A DNA stretch of 52,917 bases from contig JAJEEA010000551.1 of NCBI GenBank assembly GCA_022821235.1, positions 1 through 52,917 on the forward strand, read 5' to 3'. The notes beneath the pieces were generated by a model. That model had not been told where the DNA came from. It searched no databases and saw only the letters and a list, made by a program, of their open reading frames with translations. Shown piece after piece: positions 47,747 through 52,917 of the stretch. The DNA is from Vicinamibacteria bacterium. Lineage in GTDB: Bacteria > Acidobacteriota > Vicinamibacteria > Vicinamibacterales > UBA8438. Made by a program: the position numbers and the translations under genes. The first letter of the stretch is position 1. Every line of letters begins with the position of its first letter.

Positions 47747-49285
47747 TCATGGCTCTGCGCGTGGCATCTTCCGCGTCGGATCCGACAGCGTCGCCTTCCG
47801 TACGCCCTCGAGGCTCTCGCCGTCGCCCCCCTCGCTCGTCGCGGTGCCGGAGGGGAACACGCCGACCGCGAGCCACCGGCCTGTCAGCCGCTCGTTCAGC
47901 TCGGCGAGTCGTTCCCGCATCTCGGTGATTCGTTGCACCGGTTCGCCCGCCGTTTCGTCGTTCCGCAACCGGTCCGACATGGCGCCAACCGCATGTTGCA
48001 GCTCCTGCGCGACCGCCGTCGTCCGTTGTCTCGCATGGCCCGTGCCGGTCGAGCGAGGCTGGCGCCGACCGGTGGCGGAGGTCGCCGGCCGACCGGCGCC
48101 CGGCGTCTGCGGCGCCGGCCCCCGCGCGCCGGCAATCAGCGCAATCGTCACCCCGGCAGGCGGCTGACCGGCGCCCGGTTCCTGCGCCGGCGGGCGCCAC
48201 GCGCTGGCAATCAGCGCAATCGTCACCCCGGTAGACGGCTGATAGGCGTCCGGTGCGTGCGGCGCGGGCCCCCGCGGGGCCGCGTCCAGCGGAACCCCCG
48301 TCGCGGCGGCGCACAGCGGAACCGTCGCCGCGGCCGTCCAGACCGCTGCACCCAGCGCCGCGCCCAGCCCAATCACGAGCGCGGCCGACGCTCGTTTGGA
48401 CATCGCGCCGTCCTTCTCGAACAGGGCATCGGCCCTGGCGCGCAGCTCCGTCGGCCGCAGCATCGGCGCCGCGAGCGGCAACGCACGCGGGTGCCCCGCC
48501 AGCGCGATCAGACACCGTACGTATGCGCGCCTATCGCCGGTGCGGCGCACGACCGCGGTATCGACGACCTGCTCGCGGTGCAGGCGGATGCGCCCGCGGA
48601 TCAGCCACGCCCAGGGGTGGAACCACAGAAGCGCCGCCGCCACCTCCTCGGCCAACGCCGCGGCGAAGTCGCGCCGCTCGAGGTGGAGCAGCTCGTGGCA
48701 GACGATGCCGCGCTGGAACGCCGGCTCGAGCCGGTCGAAGGCGGCCGGCAGCACCACCGTCGGCCGGAACAGCCCGAAGCTGCAGGGCATCCTGACATCT
48801 GGCGGCTGAATGAAGGCGGCCGACGTCCGGAACCGCGCCAGGAGCTCCCGCGCCGGCGCTGGCGGCGCGACCCGGTCGGCCGAGTGGGCGAGGCGGCCGA
48901 GCCGCACGAGGCCCAGTCCGAGCCGGGCCAGCCGGAAGACGGCGACCGCGGCCAAGAGCCCGAGAACCCACGTCCACGGGTCGACGCTCCACCATTGGGC
49001 GGGCAGGGCGACGACGCTCTCGGCAACCGAGACACCGGCGACGCCCGCTGACTCCCGCTCGGGTCCGACCGGGGGCGGTCCAAGGGCGGCCATCGCCGCG
49101 GCCGGCTGCCAGGGCTGAATCCACGGGGCCAGCAGCAGCACCAGGAGCACCGCCTGCCAGTACTTCAGCAGGAAGCCGGGCTCGCGAAGGCGCAGGAGGG
49201 AAACCCCGAGCTAGGCGGCCCCGGCCACGCCGGCGGCCTGCAGCCAGTGCGCGACGACGTTCTGCGCGAGCAACTCGGCCGTCAT
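47747..49285 (-). pseudogene. BlaR1-type M56 metallopeptidase, in-frame TAG at codon 25 (49211-49213)
   Basis: MTAELLAQNVVAHWLQAAGVAGAA*LGVSLLRLREPGFLLKYWQ...VCHELLHLERRDF (HExxH)... Confidence 0.8.
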
Positions 49286-49665
49286 CGTCCCTCGTCCGGC
49301 CCGTTCAGCCGGCTCGCGATGTCTCGGAGGTCGTCGGCGGTGAGCCGCTTGTCGCGGACGAGGTGCTGCACGAGCGGCTCGGCCGCGCCGCCGAAGACGC
49401 GGTCGACGAAGTGGCGCACCATCGCCCGGAGCACGCCCTCGCGGGTCGACCGCGCCCGATAGACGTGCGCCCGCGCCGCGCGGCTGACGTCCAGGTGCCC
49501 CTTCTGCTCGAGAATCCGCATTGTCGTCAGCACCGTGGTGTAGGCGACGGGTCGTCGCTCGCGGAACGCCTCGTAGACCTCGCGCACGGTGACCTCGCCG
49601 CGGTCCCAGACGACCTGCATGATCTCGAGCTCCTGGTCGGCGAGGGGAGGACGTTGGCGCGGCAT
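49282..49665 (-). CDS. BlaI/MecI-family transcriptional repressor
   Basis: MPRQRPPLADQELEIMQVVWDRGEVTVREVYEAFRERRPVAYTTVLTTMRILEQKGHL. Confidence 0.92.
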   Translation of the reverse strand: MPRQRPPLADQELEIMQVVWDRGEVTVREVYEAFRERRPVAYTTVLTTMRILEQKGHLDVSRAARAHVYRARSTREGVLRAMVRHFVDRVFGGAAEPLVQHLVRDKRLTADDLRDIASRLNGPDEGR

Positions 49666-49681
49666 GACTACTATCAAATTA

Positions 49682-49697
49682 GTACGTTGGGACGTAC
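49682..49697. promoter_or_regulatory. Candidate BlaI operator GTACGT-TGGG-ACGTAC
   Basis: Perfect palindromic arms 17 bp upstream of the blaI-like start. Confidence 0.6.
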
Positions 49698-49808
49698 AGT
49701 TTGTCAAGCTGGCCGACGCGCTTGACCGACGGACTTGTTTGCAGATTCTGGATGAGCGGCGGGACCCGCTCGGGCCCCGAGGCATCACGCCGCCGCGGGT
49801 GCGCGGCG

Positions 49809-50849
49809 TCAACGTCCCCGGCCCCGGCGCGTGGTCGAGTCGCGCCGGTAACGGCTCGCCAGGTACTCGTCGACCCAGCGTCGGGAGCTTCGCCACTGGC
49901 CGTCAGGCCCTCTGGTGGCCCGGAGTCGGCCCCGTTCCGCCGCCGCGCGCAGGGCCGCCGCCTTGACGTCGGGGGTCTCCAGCGCGGCCAGGGGCACGAG
50001 CCTCGCCGGCCCGGCCACGGCCGGGATGACGAACCGGTGGAGGCTGTTGAGGATGGCGCGGGCGAGCATCTCGCCCAGGGGGCTCGACTCACCTGCGTCG
50101 GCGCGGCGCAGCGCCTGCAGGTACCTGGCGCGGTCGCGCTTGTAGATGATCACCGGCGGGTAGCCGAGCCGGATGAGAACGAGGTTGAGAATCAGCCGTC
50201 CGGCCCGGCCGTTGCCGTCGAGAAAGGGATGGATCTGCTCGAATCGGCAGTGAACCGCCGCGAGCGCCTCGGGGAACATCGCGTCCGTCGCGTCGAGGGC
50301 GTTCACCTGGTCGACCCAGGTCGTCATTTCCGCGGGGACGAGCGGCCATGAGATCGGCGTCATGCCGCCGGGAAAGGGGTGGATCTCGTGTTCGCGGAAG
50401 CGGCCGGGGGCTTCGCGCGGCGTCGCGCTCGGATGCGGCGCCACCTGCCAGACGGGAGTCAGCGCGACGTGGTGGACGTGGCGCACTTCCTCCAGACTCA
50501 GGATCCGTTCGGGATGTGCGAGTCCGTTCGGGCTGGTTGCCTGACGGTAGACCCAATCCGCGGCATCGGCGTAGCCGCGCACCTCCATGTACTCGCGGAG
50601 CTCCTTGTTGCCGACGGCCCTGCCTTCGGCGAGCAGCCGCTCCACCTGCTTCAGGACCAGGGTGTTGCCCTCGATGGCGGTGGAGTGATGGGCCTCCTCG
50701 TACCAGATGCCGCGCCAACTGTCGGCGGCCTCGACCGGCGTCGGGAGGCCGCCCATGCGCTCCCTGAGCTCCTCGATCTGAACGTCGAGGCGACGGTAGA
50801 CGTCGGCGCGCCGGGGCCGGCCGCGACCCGGCGCAAAGTGTTCGTTCAT
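49809..50849 (-). CDS. Fic-family protein
   Basis: HPFLDGNGRAGR catalytic motif; STAIEGN inhibitory-helix-like motif; C-terminal wHTH-like region. Confidence 0.93.
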   Translation of the reverse strand: MNEHFAPGRGRPRRADVYRRLDVQIEELRERMGGLPTPVEAADSWRGIWYEEAHHSTAIEGNTLVLKQVERLLAEGRAVGNKELREYMEVRGYADAADWVYRQATSPNGLAHPERILSLEEVRHVHHVALTPVWQVAPHPSATPREAPGRFREHEIHPFPGGMTPISWPLVPAEMTTWVDQVNALDATDAMFPEALAAVHCRFEQIHPFLDGNGRAGRLILNLVLIRLGYPPVIIYKRDRARYLQALRRADAGESSPLGEMLARAILNSLHRFVIPAVAGPARLVPLAALETPDVKAAALRAAAERGRLRATRGPDGQWRSSRRWVDEYLASRYRRDSTTRRGRGR

Positions 50850-50857
50850 GACGAACC

Positions 50858-50916
50858 AAAAGTTACCGAACACATTTGGATTTGTCGAGTCGAGCCGGAA
50901 CTAAAGTTACCGAACA
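50858..50916. repeat. 14-bp direct repeat AAAGTTACCGAACA, two copies 45 bp apart
   Basis: 50858-50871 and 50903-50916, immediately upstream of the fic start. Confidence 0.75.
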
Positions 50917-51230
50917 TTCGGGACCTGCGGAGCTTCAGTTGGCAGGGCCTCAGTTGGCGGGGCTTCAGCCGAATCGGTCATGCCCCGGCCGGGCTGGCCG
51001 CGGCCTGTCGGTTGCCTTGAACCACGGCGTGCGGCGGCCGCGCGCCCGCTGCCCGGCGTCGTGCGTCCCCGAACGCGAGGTCCCGACCGCGGGCGGTCGT
51101 TGAGCTTCTCGTGCAGCTCGCTCGCCTTGATTGGCGCGGCCGTGATGGTCGCCGTCGAGTACGCCCCGCTGCCGACCTGCCGGGCCGTCCATCACGCGGA
51201 CGCGGACCCTGCCGGCCGCGGTCGCGCCGT

Positions 51231-52262
51231 TCAGATGAGGTGGCCGGTCCAGCGGCCGGCGAGCACGATGCCGGTCCAGATCAGCAGCGACGCGGCCCCG
51301 GCGAAGCGTGCGGCCGGGGGCAGCTCGTCGGCCGTGTCCCACGCGCCGACGCCGCGGAACGTCCGGAAATGGAAGACGGCCATGTTGACGAACGCGAGCG
51401 GCAGCAGCAGGAGCTTGATCTGAAAGGCGGTGTTGTCCAGGTACCCGGGGGCGCGGGTCATGAACATACCGAAGCCGGTGACGGCGGCCACGACGAAGGC
51501 GGCCCAGGTCCAGGGGAGCAGCTTGCCGGTGATCTGGCTGACCGGGTACCGCGTCGCCGCGAGGCCGAGCAGCCGCAGGTCGACGGTCACGATGGTGCCG
51601 AGCACCAGGGCCAGCCCGATCACGTGGATCGACTCCAGCATCGGGAACCACCAGGTGAAGCCGATGTGCTGCGAGAGGGGGTGGTCCTGCAGCCACTGCC
51701 AGATGGACGGGTAGGCCTCGAGGCTCTCCCAGGGGAACGGGACCGGGAAGGGATCGGTGATGTACTCGGAGTACGCGATCCAGCGCCCCGCCATCATGAT
51801 GCCGATCCAGAGCAGGAGGGACACGCCGGCGATGAGACGGGCCACGAGCAGTCGGTCCTCGGACTCCTCCCAATAGCCGTGCTCCTTGCGGTTCTTCCAG
51901 TAGACGAGGAACGCCAGCCCCACGGCCAGCACCAGCAGCGAGAACTTGAACGTGGCGACGGGGTTGTAGAGGTACCGCACCGGCCGCGCGAGGACGAAGA
52001 GCATGCCGGTGACGAAGTTGACGCCGAGGGCGCACCAGGTCCACGGCAGCAGCCGCCGGATCATCTCGCTGACGCTGTGGCCCCGCATCGCGAGGCCCAG
52101 GAACCGCAAGTCGACCATGACGATCGAGCCGACCACCGTGGCGATGCCCATGATGTGGAACGACTGGGCGATCGGGGGCAGGCCCGGGACGTTGCCGAGC
52201 AGGTACACCATCAGCTCGCGGGTCGGGCTCTCCTGGAGCGTCTGGGCCAGGAAGTCGCGCAT
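51231..52262 (-). CDS. Internally duplicated membrane protein (DUF6644-like halves)
   Basis: SFHIMGIATVVGSIVMVDLRFLGLA...LLPWTW vs SIHVIGLALVLGTIVTVDLRLLGLA...LLPWTW. Confidence 0.75.
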   Translation of the reverse strand: MRDFLAQTLQESPTRELMVYLLGNVPGLPPIAQSFHIMGIATVVGSIVMVDLRFLGLAMRGHSVSEMIRRLLPWTWCALGVNFVTGMLFVLARPVRYLYNPVATFKFSLLVLAVGLAFLVYWKNRKEHGYWEESEDRLLVARLIAGVSLLLWIGIMMAGRWIAYSEYITDPFPVPFPWESLEAYPSIWQWLQDHPLSQHIGFTWWFPMLESIHVIGLALVLGTIVTVDLRLLGLAATRYPVSQITGKLLPWTWAAFVVAAVTGFGMFMTRAPGYLDNTAFQIKLLLLPLAFVNMAVFHFRTFRGVGAWDTADELPPAARFAGAASLLIWTGIVLAGRWTGHLI

Positions 52263-52773
52263 GGGTCGGTCTCTCGCTTGGCGTCGGGGAATGGGGCGGC
52301 CGTGGAACGCCGGCTTTCGCGCCGCCATTCTAGCAGCCCGGTTGGGCCCGCGCGCCGAGGGCCGCGACGCACGGCGCCGCGAGCCGCAACACACGGCGCC
52401 GCGAGCCCGCAACGCAACGCGGGAGCGGGCGACCGGGCCCGAACGTCACGCGGGCGCGGCCCGTCAGCTCGGATGCGTCGCGGCTCCCGAGTCGGTGGGA
52501 GGTGTCACCGGAGAAGGCCCCGGACGCCGGATGGCCGGGGGGATGCCTTCCGCCTCGTAGGCCGGTCACGAGGGCCGATCTCGGTGAACCGGCCGCGCGG
52601 TAACGGCGTATCCTATTCGACGGGGTTGGACGCGGAGCTCCGGTGTCGATGTCCGCGTCGACACCGCACGACGACTGCTCGGCGCCTCCACGTCCTGGCG
52701 GACGCGGAGGCTGCCGCCGGGCTCCAGCCCTGCTGCCCCTGATTCGCCTTCCCGACAGCATCCAGGAGTCCCG

Positions 52774-52917
52774 ATGAGCAAGCCTCTCGTGGCCGTTACG
52801 TCGTTCGCAGTGGCATGGACCCTCGTGGCCGCGCCTGGGCCGGCCGCCGGCCAGCCGGCCGACGCGACGCCGGCCGGCGCCTGCGCCGCCTCGTCGCCGG
52901 CGGAGTGGCCGGGGCTC
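52774..52917 (+). CDS. Exported protein, partial (runs off right edge)
   Basis: MSKPLVAVTSFAVAWTLVAAPGPAAGQPADATPAG signal peptide. Confidence 0.5.
   Translation, partial: MSKPLVAVTSFAVAWTLVAAPGPAAGQPADATPAGACAASSPAEWPGL

Overview
Read by eye from sequence and the ORF track only; no database search was run. The window is a high-GC bacterial chromosome segment. Acidobacteriota-like gene content (ADOP/FtsX permeases, CBM9/DUF5916 protein, Uma2, many PIN/NTase/MazF modules) is an inference only. Main contents: (1) a compact minus-strand biosynthetic operon at 1586-6943 whose four genes all overlap at start/stop codons: flavin-dependent halogenase-like enzyme, type III PKS, ICMT-like methyltransferase, and an apparent GPP34 (GOLPH3/Vps74-like) lipid-binding domain fused to a cytochrome P450. 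Divergent from it is a LuxR-type regulator whose HTH carries an in-frame TAG. (2) An accessory/defence region (about 9-35 kb) with a type I BREX locus that has lost pglX and carries an out-of-frame brxC'/'pglZ deletion junction. That locus is bracketed by ~250-bp direct repeats. The region also has a duplicated brxL 3' end, a NYN protein, three nucleotidyltransferase modules, an orphan HigA-like antitoxin, an Rpn remnant, a PIN gene with a correctly phased -1 slippery heptamer, and a two-gene AAA ATPase + PD-(D/E)XK-like cassette. (3) Mostly ordinary chromosomal genes from 35 kb onward, with MazEF, PadR, BlaI/M56 and Fic modules. Several single-base indels at homopolymers and in-frame stops are present, so base-level assembly quality should be checked before reading them as biology.
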